Shown here in pieces: positions 35,424 to 44,179 of a stretch of DNA of 64,000 bases. Position numbers and translations under genes: made by a program. Source of the stretch: Litorivivens lipolytica. GTDB taxonomy: Bacteria; Pseudomonadota; Gammaproteobacteria; Pseudomonadales; Spongiibacteraceae. The DNA is taken from assembly GCF_014191715.1 (NCBI RefSeq), contig NZ_JACHWY010000001.1, positions 620,001 to 684,000 on the forward strand. The letters run 5' to 3'. How positions within the stretch are numbered: the first letter of the stretch is position 1; every line of letters starts with the position of its first letter. The notes beneath the pieces were generated by a model, which had not been told where the DNA came from, made no database searches, and worked only from the letters and a program-made list of their open reading frames with translations.

Positions 35424-35471
35424 CCCGTCTTCCTTCACTGTGCTCGAGCTCACCGCTCGTGGTATGACGGG
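35424..35471. repeat. Palindromic hairpin element in the fliI-fliJ spacer
   Basis: The ends CCCGTC and GACGGG are complementary, and an inner CGAGC/GCTCG stem is also visible. The 48-bp unit could fold as a branched hairpin between fliI and fliJ mRNA. It resembles an intergenic REP-type repeat, but no second copy was found in the window. Confidence 0.4.
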
Positions 35472-35480
35472 TACTGCTCG

Positions 35481-36836
35481 TCAGTTACCGCCGATTGCAA
35501 ACAAACTGTCCAGACTGGCATCAAAGCCTACTGATTCCCGCACATCCTGTTGTAGAAAACGGTTAATCTTGGGCCACAGCCTCACGGCTTCATCCAGTCT
35601 CGGGTCACTGCCTTTCTGATAGGCGCCGATCGTGATGAGGTCCCGGTTCTGCTGATATAATCCGTAGTTCTGCCGCAGAAATCGCACCATATCCAGGTGA
35701 CTTTTGTCTGCTATGTCGTTCATCACCCGACTGACAGACTGTTCAATATCAATCGCCGGGTAGTGTCCGGCTTCTGCCAGTTTTCTCGACAACACGATAT
35801 GGCCATCGAGAATAGCTCTTGCTGAATCGACAATCGGGTCGTTTTGGTCATCGCCCTCAGCCAGCACGGTATAAAAAGCCGTAATTGAACCACCACCGAG
35901 TGCACCGTTACCCGCTCGCTCTACCAATTGCGGCAATCGTGCAAAAACGGAGGGTGGGTAGCCCTTAGTCGCCGGTGGTTCACCGACAGCAAGAGCGATT
36001 TCACGCTGCGCCTGAGCAAATCTTGTCAGAGAGTCCATCAGAAGCAATACGTTTTTTCCCTGATCGCGAAAGTGTTCAGCCACGGCGGTTGCCAGCCAGG
36101 CACCGCGCAAACGCATGAGTGGCGGGTGATCCGCCGGTGTAGCGATAACTACTGACCGGGACATGCCCTCGCTACCCAATATCGAATCGACGAACTCCTT
36201 AACTTCTCGGCCCCGCTCACCAATAAGGCCCACGACAATCACATCGGCATTGGTGAACTTGGTCATCATGCCAAGCAGCACACTCTTACCGACGCCGCTG
36301 CCGGCAAATAAGCCAATCCGTTGGCCGCGCCCAACGGTCAACATACCGTTGATGGCTTTCACGCCGACGTCCAGCGGCTCGCGAATTGGGTTGCGCGACA
36401 GGGGGTTAATAGGCGTTGATTGGATTGATCGGGTTTCAGTGCAGTTCAGCGGGCCGCGGCCATCCAGAGCTCGCCCAGAGGCATCAATAATTCGCCCTTG
36501 CAACTGATCGCCAACCAGTAACTCGCCACCGCCGGGTGAGGGAACAACTCGCGCATTGGGCATAACCCCACGCAACTCCCCGGTCGGCATTAGCAGGGTT
36601 CTATCGCCAGCAAAGCCTACGACTTCCGTTTCCAGCCATCCACCGTCGGCAGTAGCGACGCGGCAATAGCCGCCAATGGGCACTGAACAACCTTCGGCTT
36701 CCAGGGTGGTTCCCACAACACGCTTCAACTTACCTTCAACCAGAAGGGGTTCTGTTTTTTCCAGGTTGCTGGTCAGCCCCTGTAAGGCGCCATGCCAACG
36801 CTGGTTTCGCTGTAGCTGTCTGGTATCAGCCCTCAT
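35481..36836 (-). CDS. fliI: Flagellar type III export ATPase FliI
   Basis: 451 residues, full length. Walker A is GLFAGSGVGKSVLLGMM and Walker B is NVLLLMDSLTR. The family also shows GYPPSVFARLPQLVERAGNG and GGGSITAFYTVLAEGDDQNDPI. It hydrolyses ATP at the export gate, with FliH and FliJ. The start overlaps the fliH stop by 4 bp. Confidence 0.97.
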   Translation of the reverse strand: MRADTRQLQRNQRWHGALQGLTSNLEKTEPLLVEGKLKRVVGTTLEAEGCSVPIGGYCRVATADGGWLETEVVGFAGDRTLLMPTGELRGVMPNARVVPSPGGGELLVGDQLQGRIIDASGRALDGRGPLNCTETRSIQSTPINPLSRNPIREPLDVGVKAINGMLTVGRGQRIGLFAGSGVGKSVLLGMMTKFTNADVIVVGLIGERGREVKEFVDSILGSEGMSRSVVIATPADHPPLMRLRGAWLATAVAEHFRDQGKNVLLLMDSLTRFAQAQREIALAVGEPPATKGYPPSVFARLPQLVERAGNGALGGGSITAFYTVLAEGDDQNDPIVDSARAILDGHIVLSRKLAEAGHYPAIDIEQSVSRVMNDIADKSHLDMVRFLRQNYGLYQQNRDLITIGAYQKGSDPRLDEAVRLWPKINRFLQQDVRESVGFDASLDSLFAIGGN

Positions 36837-37462
36837 TCGCCCTCCTCCGGGAAGTCGGCGCCTTCGCCCAAGACCTTATTCACCACTTGCTTGAGCCGCG
36901 CTGCCACGCTGCGATCTATCGTGGAACTGCCTGCCAGCAGCAGGCAGCCGCCACGCGCCACAGCCGGGTCTTCAATGATTTCAATGCGATGGTCCACGGT
37001 ATCGGCCTCTCGGAGAATGGCGGCATCAGCGTGGTGAACCTTGATTCTGGCGGGCTCGGCGCTAACCGGTAGCAGCTCGAGTCCGGCTTTAACTACAGCG
37101 ACGATATCGTCGGGATGATGCTCCAGGCGATGCTGCGCCAATTGCTGGCCAATTCCCAGCGCCAGTTGTGCCAGTTGTTGCTCTACCAGCTCGTCCAACG
37201 CGTCCAGAGGACTGGCCAAGGCTTGAATCAGCTGCTGAACTTCAGCAATTTTCTGCTGATATTCACGTAAACCTTCCGCGCGCCCCATCTCCAGGCCTTC
37301 TTGACGGGCCTCCTCAATCAAGGCAAGAATCTGCTGTTCTTCATTTTCAGCCTGTGACGTAGCTGCCGTGGCACTCGCCACGCTAGGCGGGGTCCAGCCC
37401 TGTGCATCGCCGTCATTAAGCAAGCGCAGGTCGTAGGCGTCTTCGTTCAGATTCGCGCTCAT
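36833..37462 (-). CDS. fliH: Flagellar export ATPase regulator FliH
   Basis: 209 residues from ATG (TTG one codon earlier). The central coiled coil has the FliH-type AxxxG spacing (EEARQEGLEMGRAEGLREYQQKIAEVQQLIQAL). The C-terminal domain, LGIGQQLAQHRLEHHPDDIVAVVKAGLELLP..ARIKVHHADAAIL, resembles V-ATPase subunit E. It binds FliI and the C-ring. Confidence 0.92.
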   Translation of the reverse strand: MSANLNEDAYDLRLLNDGDAQGWTPPSVASATAATSQAENEEQQILALIEEARQEGLEMGRAEGLREYQQKIAEVQQLIQALASPLDALDELVEQQLAQLALGIGQQLAQHRLEHHPDDIVAVVKAGLELLPVSAEPARIKVHHADAAILREADTVDHRIEIIEDPAVARGGCLLLAGSSTIDRSVAARLKQVVNKVLGEGADFPEEGE

Positions 37463-37484
37463 CAATGGCTATTCCACCAACCCC

Positions 37485-38489
37485 TTAAACATAGTCGTCG
37501 GAAGAGCTGCCGAGGTTAATTTTGCCATCCTCAGCCAGTTGCCTCGCCACGGCGAGGATAGCTTTTTGTGCATCTTCCACATCACTGAGCTTGGTCGGGC
37601 CACGGCTTTCCATATCGTCCACCAACAGTTCCTTGGCGCGCTTGGACATATTGCTGAAGACCTTGTCACGAACCAGTTCGTCGGCGCCCTTCAGTGCAAC
37701 AGACAGCTGTTCGCTGGTCACTTCACGCAGCAGCAACTGCATACCCTTATTGTCCAGCTCAGCCAAATTGCCAAACACGAACATGAGATCCTCAAGCCGC
37801 TGCCGCATGGTTTCATCGGTTTTAGCCAAAGTTTCCAGAATCCTGGCCTCAGTGTCGCCATCAAGACCATTTAGAATGCCGGCGGCAGTTGTAGCACCAT
37901 CCACAGTTTTGGTTTTGAAGCTAGAAGACAAATCCAGCTTGGTTTTCAGGGTCGACTGCAGCTGTTTCATCGCAGATTCAGGGATTTTGTCCATCGTCGC
38001 AATTCTGAACAGAACATCTTCCTGTAAGCCTTCTTCCAACTTTGCGACGACACGCGAAGACAAACTCTGGTCGAGATGCGCCAAGGTAATAGCAATAATT
38101 TGGGGATGTTCGTCCTGCAAAATATGCAGAATCGTGTCTGGATCCATCCAGCGCAGCGAATCCAGCTCCCGCGGGCTGTCGTCACCAAGCAAGCGATCTG
38201 CCAGGGTGCTGCCCGTTTGCTCACCCATAGTGTTAACCAACAGGTTTCTTACGTAACCCGGCACACCGATACCCAAGGGGGTATGACTGTTGAGATCTTC
38301 GCGAAATTGATTGCAGACAGAGTGAGCACGGTTAGAATCGACCTGTTTGATGCCAGCCATCGCCGCACCGATTTTTTCTACGGCTTCGTAGTCGACATGC
38401 TGCAGAATCTTGGCTGCACGTTCCTCACCCATCATCAGCAATAGGACAGCGGCCTGCTCGCTACCACTGATTTCCACACTATTTTCCAT
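37485..38489 (-). CDS. fliG: Flagellar motor switch protein FliG
   Basis: 334 residues. N-terminal FliF-binding domain, middle domain with EHPQIIAITLAHLDQ (the EHPQ motif), and C-terminal torque domain with MFVFGNLAELDNKGMQLLLREVTSEQLSVALKGADELVRDKVFSNMSKRAKELLVDDMESRGP. It rotates against the stator. It overlaps the fliF end by 11 bp. Confidence 0.97.
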   Translation of the reverse strand: MENSVEISGSEQAAVLLLMMGEERAAKILQHVDYEAVEKIGAAMAGIKQVDSNRAHSVCNQFREDLNSHTPLGIGVPGYVRNLLVNTMGEQTGSTLADRLLGDDSPRELDSLRWMDPDTILHILQDEHPQIIAITLAHLDQSLSSRVVAKLEEGLQEDVLFRIATMDKIPESAMKQLQSTLKTKLDLSSSFKTKTVDGATTAAGILNGLDGDTEARILETLAKTDETMRQRLEDLMFVFGNLAELDNKGMQLLLREVTSEQLSVALKGADELVRDKVFSNMSKRAKELLVDDMESRGPTKLSDVEDAQKAILAVARQLAEDGKINLGSSSDDYV

Positions 38490-40095
38490 CGCGTGCCACC
38501 CAGTTTTTAACCACTTGCGCTACCAATTTTGGATCCTGATCCGCTACTTCTCGTATCGCATCGAGGCCCTCTTCCACTTTCTGTACACTGCCCGGTGCCG
38601 CCAACGCGGCAATGGCCGGGCTCAACTCTGCACCGCCTCCATGGCCGGAGTTCGCCGCAGGAGCCAGATCCTTGGCACCCGTTTGTGCTTGCATGAGCGA
38701 TTTGATGCTCGGGCGAATCACACTGAACACGATAAGAATGACCGCAATACCGGTCAGCACTTGCTTCAACAGGCCAACAAACCAGGGCTGCTCCCACAGC
38801 GGCGGTGCCTCAGGCTCACCCTCTTCAATCATCGCGGGGCGGAAACTGGTAGCGATCACACTCACCCGGTCACCGCGTGCCTCGTCAAAACCAATCGCAT
38901 CACGCACCAGACCAGACAGTTGCGCCAATTGATCGGCGGTATAGGCAGCTTTCGTTGCGCCCTCACCTTCGCCATCAGGCGTGGGCTCTGCGACCGCATC
39001 ATCGAGGACCACCGCCACGGAAATGCGTTGAATGTCACCCGCCGGTCGAGCTGTATAGTTAAGCACCCTCTCGATTTCATAGTTTCGGGTGATTGAGCTG
39101 CTTTCCGTTGTTTCATTTTCCCCGCCATTGGCGTCGGCTCGGCCAACCGGCTGATTTGCCAAGGCCCCGGGCACACCGCCCGCACCGGCAGCGCCGCCAC
39201 GGCGATTGGTGTTCACCTGTTCACTGCGGAGTACCTGCGCCTCAGGGTTCCAGCTCTCGCGGCTCTCTTCCATACGAGAAAAATCCAGCTCAACCGCTGC
39301 CTGAACCTTAACCTTGCCCAGCCCGGCTATCGGCGTGAGCAGGTTGGTAATACGATTCTCGTATTCCTTCTCAATCTTTTTCCGGTACTCAAACTGTTTC
39401 GCACTGACCTCTAAGCCGGTCTCTTCTTCCAGAGAAGACAGCAGATTGCCAGTCTGATCCACGACGGTGACTGACGTTGCGTCCAATTCCGGTACGCTGC
39501 CGCTCACCATGTTGATAATGGCGCGCACCTGCTGTCGATCCAGCGTACTGCCGGCGTAGATATCCAGCATGACCGAGGCACTGGCGCTGCGTTGATCGCG
39601 AACGAATACGGTTTGCTTCGGTATTGCCAGATGAACCCGTGCCTTGCGAACCTGATGCATGCTTTCAATCGTGCGGGCCAGTTCGGTTTCCAGCGCGTGC
39701 TCGTATTTCTTGGATTGCATGAAATCGCTGACGCCGAAGCCTTTTTCTTCGCGCAGCATTTCCAGGCCGGAACCGTCATTGATCACGCCGGAACCGGCGA
39801 GCTGAATACGCGCATCGTGCAATCGATCCGCAGGCACCAGAATCGCACCGGTTTGCTGTTGTAATCTATAGGGAATTCCCGAAGAGGACAGTGCATCCAG
39901 AACAGAGGCAGAGCGCTCCGGCGGCATGGAGCCGTAAAGTGTTCGGTATTCGGGCTCCTGTGACCACATGACCGCCGCGACACCAACCGCAACGCTGGCG
40001 GCAATACCCACCATCATCATGATCTGGCGCAACCAGGGTTTACTTTCTATGGTTTGCCGTAAGGTACCGGCATTCATTACTGCAGCCTCAGCCAT
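38479..40095 (-). CDS. fliF: Flagellar MS-ring protein FliF
   Basis: 538 residues. TM1 lies at about 25-44 and TM2 at about 450-470, with YscJ-like ring domains (EPEYRTLYGSMPPERSASVLDALSSSGIPYRL..., KARVHLAIPKQTVFVRDQRSASASVMLDI) and a beta-collar region between them. The C-terminal cytoplasmic tail binds FliG (VAQVVKNWVARDGK). It has a good ribosome site, GGGAG. Confidence 0.96.
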   Translation of the reverse strand: MAEAAVMNAGTLRQTIESKPWLRQIMMMVGIAASVAVGVAAVMWSQEPEYRTLYGSMPPERSASVLDALSSSGIPYRLQQQTGAILVPADRLHDARIQLAGSGVINDGSGLEMLREEKGFGVSDFMQSKKYEHALETELARTIESMHQVRKARVHLAIPKQTVFVRDQRSASASVMLDIYAGSTLDRQQVRAIINMVSGSVPELDATSVTVVDQTGNLLSSLEEETGLEVSAKQFEYRKKIEKEYENRITNLLTPIAGLGKVKVQAAVELDFSRMEESRESWNPEAQVLRSEQVNTNRRGGAAGAGGVPGALANQPVGRADANGGENETTESSSITRNYEIERVLNYTARPAGDIQRISVAVVLDDAVAEPTPDGEGEGATKAAYTADQLAQLSGLVRDAIGFDEARGDRVSVIATSFRPAMIEEGEPEAPPLWEQPWFVGLLKQVLTGIAVILIVFSVIRPSIKSLMQAQTGAKDLAPAANSGHGGGAELSPAIAALAAPGSVQKVEEGLDAIREVADQDPKLVAQVVKNWVARDGK

Positions 40096-40112
40096 TTAGG
40101 CGCACTCCCTCA

Positions 40113-40451
40113 TCACACCGACATGCGCATCACTTCCTGATACGCGTCAATCATTTTGTTGCGGACTTCTACCATCGCGGTAAAAGAAACATTGGCTTTT
40201 TGGGAAGCGACCATCACTTCTGCCAGGCTCACATTCTTGTCGCCACGCTCGAAGGCCTGCGCCAGATCTGAGGCGCTTTTTTGGGTATCGCTGACGGCAT
40301 TCACGGAATCTGTCAGCATTTTGGCAAAACTATCCTGGGCGGGCTGCGCTTCCTTGACCGGGTTCAGCCCTTCTATCGCGGCCGGTTTCGCTTCATTGCG
40401 AATGGCGCGGATCTGGCTGAGGATGCTGTCTACACGCATATTGTCAGACAT
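40113..40451 (-). CDS. fliE: Flagellar hook-basal body protein FliE
   Basis: 112 residues with the conserved C-terminal half DSVNAVSDTQKSASDLAQAFERGDKNVSLAEVMVASQKANVSFTAMVEVRNKMIDAYQEVMRMSV. It joins the MS ring to the rod. GAGGG lies upstream of the ATG. Only 14 bp separate it from fleR, and I found no convincing sigma-54 element of its own, so it is probably transcribed with fleR. Confidence 0.95.
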   Translation of the reverse strand: MSDNMRVDSILSQIRAIRNEAKPAAIEGLNPVKEAQPAQDSFAKMLTDSVNAVSDTQKSASDLAQAFERGDKNVSLAEVMVASQKANVSFTAMVEVRNKMIDAYQEVMRMSV

Positions 40452-40465
40452 AATTTAGCCCTCAC

Positions 40466-41794
40466 TCAATTTGCGTACTGCGCTTCGCGCAGTCGTTGCA
40501 GTTTGTAGCGCAGCGTGCGCGGACTGATGCCCAGAATGGCCGCAGCTTCTTTTTTGCTGCCACCCTGTCGAATAGCATTCTCGATCTGCCGATGCTCCTG
40601 AGTGCGCATCCAGTCGTTCAAACTGCCGGCGCCTGATGGCTCAACGCACTCCGCCTGAGTGGCAGTTTGAAGCCCAAAACTTTCAAACTGGATATCCTCC
40701 GCATCAATAGTGCGGCGGGACTGGAGAATCAAGGCGCGCTGAATCACGTTGTCGAGCTCGCGCACGTTCCCCGGCCAGTGGTAGTCCTTCAACTTCTGCT
40801 CAGCTGCCACTGACAGGCGGCTGACCTGGTCAGCATCGCGATCGATAGTCACAAAATGTCTGGCCAGCGGAATAATGTCTTCTGGGCGGGCACGCAGTGA
40901 CGGGATAGCGAGAGGGAAAACATTCAAGCGGTAAAACAGGTCTTCCCGAAATTCACCGCGCGCTACGGTCTCTCGCAGATCGCGGTTAGTCGTGGCCAGT
41001 ACACGCACATTCAGACGGATGGTGCGTTTGCCGCCCAGCCGTTCGAGCTCTTTCTCTTGCAAGACGCGCAGCAGCTTCGCCTGCAGCGACAAATCCATCT
41101 CGCTGATTTCATCCAGAAGCAGTGTTCCACCCTGGGCCTGCTCAAATTTGCCGATATGGTTGTTCACAGCACCGGTGTAGGCGCCCTTTTCATAGCCGAA
41201 GAGCATGGCTTCCAGCATATTCTCAGGAATCGCAGCGCAGTTCAGGGCGATAAAGGGTTGATCCGTGCGTGAGGATTGGCTGTGGATATAGCGTGCGAAA
41301 ACTTCCTTGCCGACCCCGCTGGGGCCACTGATCAGGACTGTGGCATCGGTAGCGGCAACCCGAGAAGCCAAGTCGCAGATTTTCAAGGTAGAGGGATCAG
41401 CGGCAATCAGATTATTTGAGGATTCCTCTGGCACATATTCTGCTACCACCTTAACCAGCATGGCTGGATCAATTGGCTTTGACAGAAAATCGGCAGCGCC
41501 GCTCTTTACGGCCTCTACGACCGCATTGACGGTCTGTGTGTCTGCGGTAACCAGCACCGGCACCTGCACTGACAGGCCGCGAATGGCATTGAGAATCTCG
41601 CCCGACTCGTAGAACGGTTTTTCGCAGAGTACCAAGCTGTAACGTGCGCTGTGCAGGGCAGTAAGGGCTTCCTGCTCAGAGTGACCGCAGTCGACTTCAT
41701 AACCTGCATGCAGCAACGCTCGCTTCATCGACGCCGCGGTTGCAGGCGTTGAATCGATGATCAGCAGTCGGGCGTTTCGGGGTTTCAGGCTCAT
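40466..41794 (-). CDS. fleR: FleR/FlrC-type sigma-54 activator with degenerate receiver domain
   Basis: 442 residues: receiver-like domain (about 8-125), AAA+ domain (GPSGVGKE about 157-164, sigma-54-contact GAYTGA 204-209, GGTLLLDEISEM) and a C-terminal Fis-type HTH (GSKKEAAAILGISPRTLRYKLQRLRE). Activates middle flagellar genes with RpoN. The receiver's phospho-acceptor Asp is Glu58 (SLVLCEKPF), and the acidic pair reads Asp14-Ser15, although Lys106 (LSKP) remains. It should not be phosphorylatable by a kinase. The cognate fleS gene, which normally lies between fleQ and fleR, is absent. A perfect sigma-54 promoter lies 39 bp upstream. Confidence 0.93.
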   Translation of the reverse strand: MSLKPRNARLLIIDSTPATAASMKRALLHAGYEVDCGHSEQEALTALHSARYSLVLCEKPFYESGEILNAIRGLSVQVPVLVTADTQTVNAVVEAVKSGAADFLSKPIDPAMLVKVVAEYVPEESSNNLIAADPSTLKICDLASRVAATDATVLISGPSGVGKEVFARYIHSQSSRTDQPFIALNCAAIPENMLEAMLFGYEKGAYTGAVNNHIGKFEQAQGGTLLLDEISEMDLSLQAKLLRVLQEKELERLGGKRTIRLNVRVLATTNRDLRETVARGEFREDLFYRLNVFPLAIPSLRARPEDIIPLARHFVTIDRDADQVSRLSVAAEQKLKDYHWPGNVRELDNVIQRALILQSRRTIDAEDIQFESFGLQTATQAECVEPSGAGSLNDWMRTQEHRQIENAIRQGGSKKEAAAILGISPRTLRYKLQRLREAQYAN

Positions 41795-41832
41795 GGCACC
41801 AGGGCTCTCAAGGTTTCTGTTAACCTTGTTAC

Positions 41833-41848
41833 TGCAAACGCCGTGCCA
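41833..41848 (-). promoter_or_regulatory. sigma-54 promoter of fleR-fliEFGHIJ
   Basis: Read on the minus strand: TGGCACG-N4-TTGCA, a perfect -24/-12 match in the 222-bp spacer between fleQ and fleR. FleQ is the expected activator. Confidence 0.9.
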
Positions 41849-41963
41849 TTGCTTTTTATCTTTTTATTTCAGTACCTTACAGAGAGCACAAGTGCCGACG
41901 ACATTTTTTTGACGCCGGTTTATTGGCGGCACTTCTAACAGCAAAAATCTTTTACCCCCAACA

Positions 41964-41993
41964 TAAAAAACGGCGACACAAGGTCGCCGTTTC
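41964..41993 (-). terminator. Rho-independent terminator of fleQ
   Basis: On the minus strand, a CGGCGAC/GTCGCCG 7-bp stem is followed by a six-T run, 25 bp after the fleQ stop. It isolates fleQ from the fleR promoter downstream. Confidence 0.85.
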
Positions 41994-42016
41994 TACTCAA
42001 TAAATTCTTCCGCTAA

Positions 42017-43081
42017 TCAGGTCATTTGCAGCTTCTTCATTTTTTCCGCCAGCGTAGTGCGCTGCAGGCCCAGCAGCTTCGCCGCCTGGGTGACTGTGCC
42101 ATTGGCGCGCTCCAGCGCCTGCACAATAAACTGTTTTTCCAGTGCCTGAATATGTGCTTTCAGGTCGAAGCCCTCTTCCGGCAAATCGAGAACCGGGTCG
42201 GAAGCTTCGTTCTCAAGCACTTCCTCGTCTTCGTCATTGCTATTGCCCAGCAGAAAACTGATTTCCTCTGCCGTTTCCTCACTCGCCAGAGGAGAACCGA
42301 TCGGACAAGGCAAGTCGCGCGCACTGACCAGACGGCCACCGTGAGTAATAGACAGTCGCTCAAGAATGTTTTCCAGCTCCCGAACATTACCTGGCCAGTG
42401 ATAGCCCTGCAGGGCTTCCAGAGCAGTCTTGGTGAAACGCGGTGTCACCATGCCCTTTTCTTTAAAGCGATCGAGAAAATGGGTTACCAGCTCCGGCAGG
42501 TCGGACAGATGCTCGCGCAGTGGCGGAACCGTGATGGGAAAGACATTCAGCCGGTAAAACAGATCGTGACGGAATGTCCCCGCCTCGATCATTGCGCCCA
42601 GATCCCGGTGCGTTGCGGCCAGAATGCGCACGTTGCACTGAATGGTCTGGTTGCTGCCGACGCGCTCAAAACATCGCTCCTGCAACACACGCAGCAGTTT
42701 TACCTGCATGTTGAAGCTCATGTCCCCGATCTCGTCGAGGAACAGCGTACCGCCCTCAGCCATTTCAAAGCGGCCTTTGCGGGCGGTGATTGCGCCGGTA
42801 AACGCCCCCTTCTCATGCCCGAACAGCTCGGATTCGAGCAAGTCGGGCGGAATCGCACCGCAGTTTACGGGCACGAAGGGCTTGTCTTTGCGATTCGAGG
42901 TATTGTGAATGGATCGAGCAACCACTTCCTTGCCGCTGCCAGACTCACCCTGAATAAGCACCAGGGTATCAAACGCGGCTACCTGATCGATGAGTTCGCG
43001 AACACTGCGCTGGGCTTCGGAACGACCCAGCGGACCGCGATCGGCATGAATGTAGGACACCTTGACCGTTGAACCTGCCAT
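42017..43081 (-). CDS. fleQ: FleQ/FlrA-type master flagellar activator lacking the receiver-like domain
   Basis: 354 residues against about 490 for Pseudomonas FleQ. An in-frame stop codon lies two codons before the ATG, so the short N-terminus is real in this sequence. It has only the AAA+ domain (Walker A GESGSGKE 45-52, GAFTGA 92-97, GGTLFLDEIGDM from 110, arginine-rich VPPLREHLSDLPEL) and a C-terminal HTH (GTVTQAAKLLGLQRTTLAEKMKKLQM) that closely matches FleQ. The linker motif LFRS, used by Pseudomonas FleQ to bind c-di-GMP, is replaced by ADRG (about 13-16), keeping one Arg. An acidic segment (NSNDEDEEVLENE) precedes the HTH. Monocistronic, with its own terminator. Confidence 0.9.
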   Translation of the reverse strand: MAGSTVKVSYIHADRGPLGRSEAQRSVRELIDQVAAFDTLVLIQGESGSGKEVVARSIHNTSNRKDKPFVPVNCGAIPPDLLESELFGHEKGAFTGAITARKGRFEMAEGGTLFLDEIGDMSFNMQVKLLRVLQERCFERVGSNQTIQCNVRILAATHRDLGAMIEAGTFRHDLFYRLNVFPITVPPLREHLSDLPELVTHFLDRFKEKGMVTPRFTKTALEALQGYHWPGNVRELENILERLSITHGGRLVSARDLPCPIGSPLASEETAEEISFLLGNSNDEDEEVLENEASDPVLDLPEEGFDLKAHIQALEKQFIVQALERANGTVTQAAKLLGLQRTTLAEKMKKLQMT

Positions 43082-43194
43082 CGTTTATCTCGCCACGTTA
43101 TTGATTAGTGTTGGCTCAAAGCGCTGAAGGAATTGCTAGCCCCAGATTTCTGCCTTTGAACGCTGCGTCTACTGCGAGCGCGATTTTACGCTGC

Positions 43195-43221
43195 CAGACT
43201 GATTCAAACTGTCTCAGTCTG
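43195..43221. promoter_or_regulatory. Dyad upstream of fleQ
   Basis: CAGACTGA and TCAGTCTG are perfect 8-bp inverted arms separated by 11 bp, 114-140 bp before the fleQ start and after the fliT stop. There is no T-run, so an operator is more likely than a terminator. Confidence 0.35.
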
Positions 43222-43311
43222 ACTACAGCTTAGGAGTAACGAAGGGAGGAAGGTATACGCAGATACCCGCATAAATACCCCCCTTAATCATCGCACTGGC
43301 GGGGGAATGTA

Positions 43312-43677
43312 CTATGAGGATTGGTTGAGATAGGCCTGAGCCGCAAGGCTGTTGCGCTGTTTCAGGGCCGCTTCTTCTTGTAGCGAGGTTTTACCCTTGC
43401 AGGCGAGATCTGTCACTTTGGCATCTACAGCCAGTATTTCACGAATACCAGCGGCGATCATTTCAGCAACTTCTTGAGGCAGATCATCACCTTGCGCGTA
43501 GAACGCAGTCAGCTCGGTACTCCGAAATCGCTGCCGCGCGAGCGCCAGTTCCCAGTCGCCCTCTTCAGCAGCGTCGAGTATCGCCTCGCTGATCGCGCGA
43601 ATCCGGTCCAGCTTTTCACTGCATTCGGCCAGAGCCCGGCTCTGGATCGAGACAACGTTATCCATAAGTGTGGTCAC
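43312..43677 (-). CDS. fliT: FliT-like flagellar chaperone
   Basis: 121 residues from a GTG that overlaps the fliS stop (GTGA); an in-frame ATG four codons later (43665) is an alternative start. All-helical protein (IQSRALAECSEKLDRIRAISEAILDAAEEGDWELALARQRFRSTELTAFYA...), with size and position fitting FliT, the FliD chaperone. Sequence conservation in this family is low, so the call rests mainly on synteny after fliDS. Confidence 0.65.
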   Translation of the reverse strand: MTTLMDNVVSIQSRALAECSEKLDRIRAISEAILDAAEEGDWELALARQRFRSTELTAFYAQGDDLPQEVAEMIAAGIREILAVDAKVTDLACKGKTSLQEEAALKQRNSLAAQAYLNQSS

Positions 43678-44093
43678 TCTACAGCTGCAATGGCGGGTTT
43701 CGTTTCCTGATCTCCAATGGCCGTCCAGGCTTCATGGAGCTCGCGCAGCAAATCGCTGACTTCGTCCAGCACCGCAGCATCGGATTTAAGATTGGCATAC
43801 AACAAACGTCGCCCCATGTAGCTGTAGAGCTCGTCCAGATTGGTGGTGATTTCGTTCTTCACCGAATGATCGAGGCTCATGCGCAGGCCTTCAACGATCG
43901 ACATGGCGCGGCCAATAGACTGAGCCTTGGCGGTCACTTCATTGCGCTGAATATGACCTTTCGCAACGGCGATTTTTTCCAGCGCACCATCAAGCAAAAG
44001 GCTGATGAGACGGTGCGGGCTGGCGGATTCGATCCGGCTGTTTACACCCACTGTGTTGTAGGCATTAACGGCGCGTCCGTTGGAATAACTCAT
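43674..44093 (-). CDS. fliS: Flagellin export chaperone FliS
   Basis: 139 residues with the family start AVNAYNTVGVNSRIESASPHRLISLLLDGALEKIAVAKGHI and LDELYSYMGRRLLYANLKSDAAVLDEVSDLLRELHEAW. It keeps FliC unpolymerised before export. Lies between fliD and fliT. Confidence 0.95.
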   Translation of the reverse strand: MSYSNGRAVNAYNTVGVNSRIESASPHRLISLLLDGALEKIAVAKGHIQRNEVTAKAQSIGRAMSIVEGLRMSLDHSVKNEITTNLDELYSYMGRRLLYANLKSDAAVLDEVSDLLRELHEAWTAIGDQETKPAIAAVE

Positions 44094-44179
44094 AACCTCG
44101 TCCTCATCTGCGTTGGCCTGTGCTACTCAGGATATCGACCAAAACACGGCCATCTTTAGGTATTGGTGGTAAATACCTA

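Noticed and set aside
40452-40560. Weak sigma-54-like element (TGGGCAT..CCGCG) before fliE
   Set aside because: The -12 box does not match TTGC and the only support is GG/GC spacing; fliE is 14 bp from fleR and can be cotranscribed.
41352-41406. Two isolated GCGGCAA heptamers in the fleR coding region
   Set aside because: They are 48 bp apart, out of 11-bp phase, and not paired with TTGCCGC; they probably arise from Ile/Val-Ala-Ala codons. The same applies to single copies in fliL, fliF and flgI.
42026-43072. Plus-strand open frame of 348 codons covering the fleQ region
   Set aside because: Complete mirror of fleQ, with no motif of its own.
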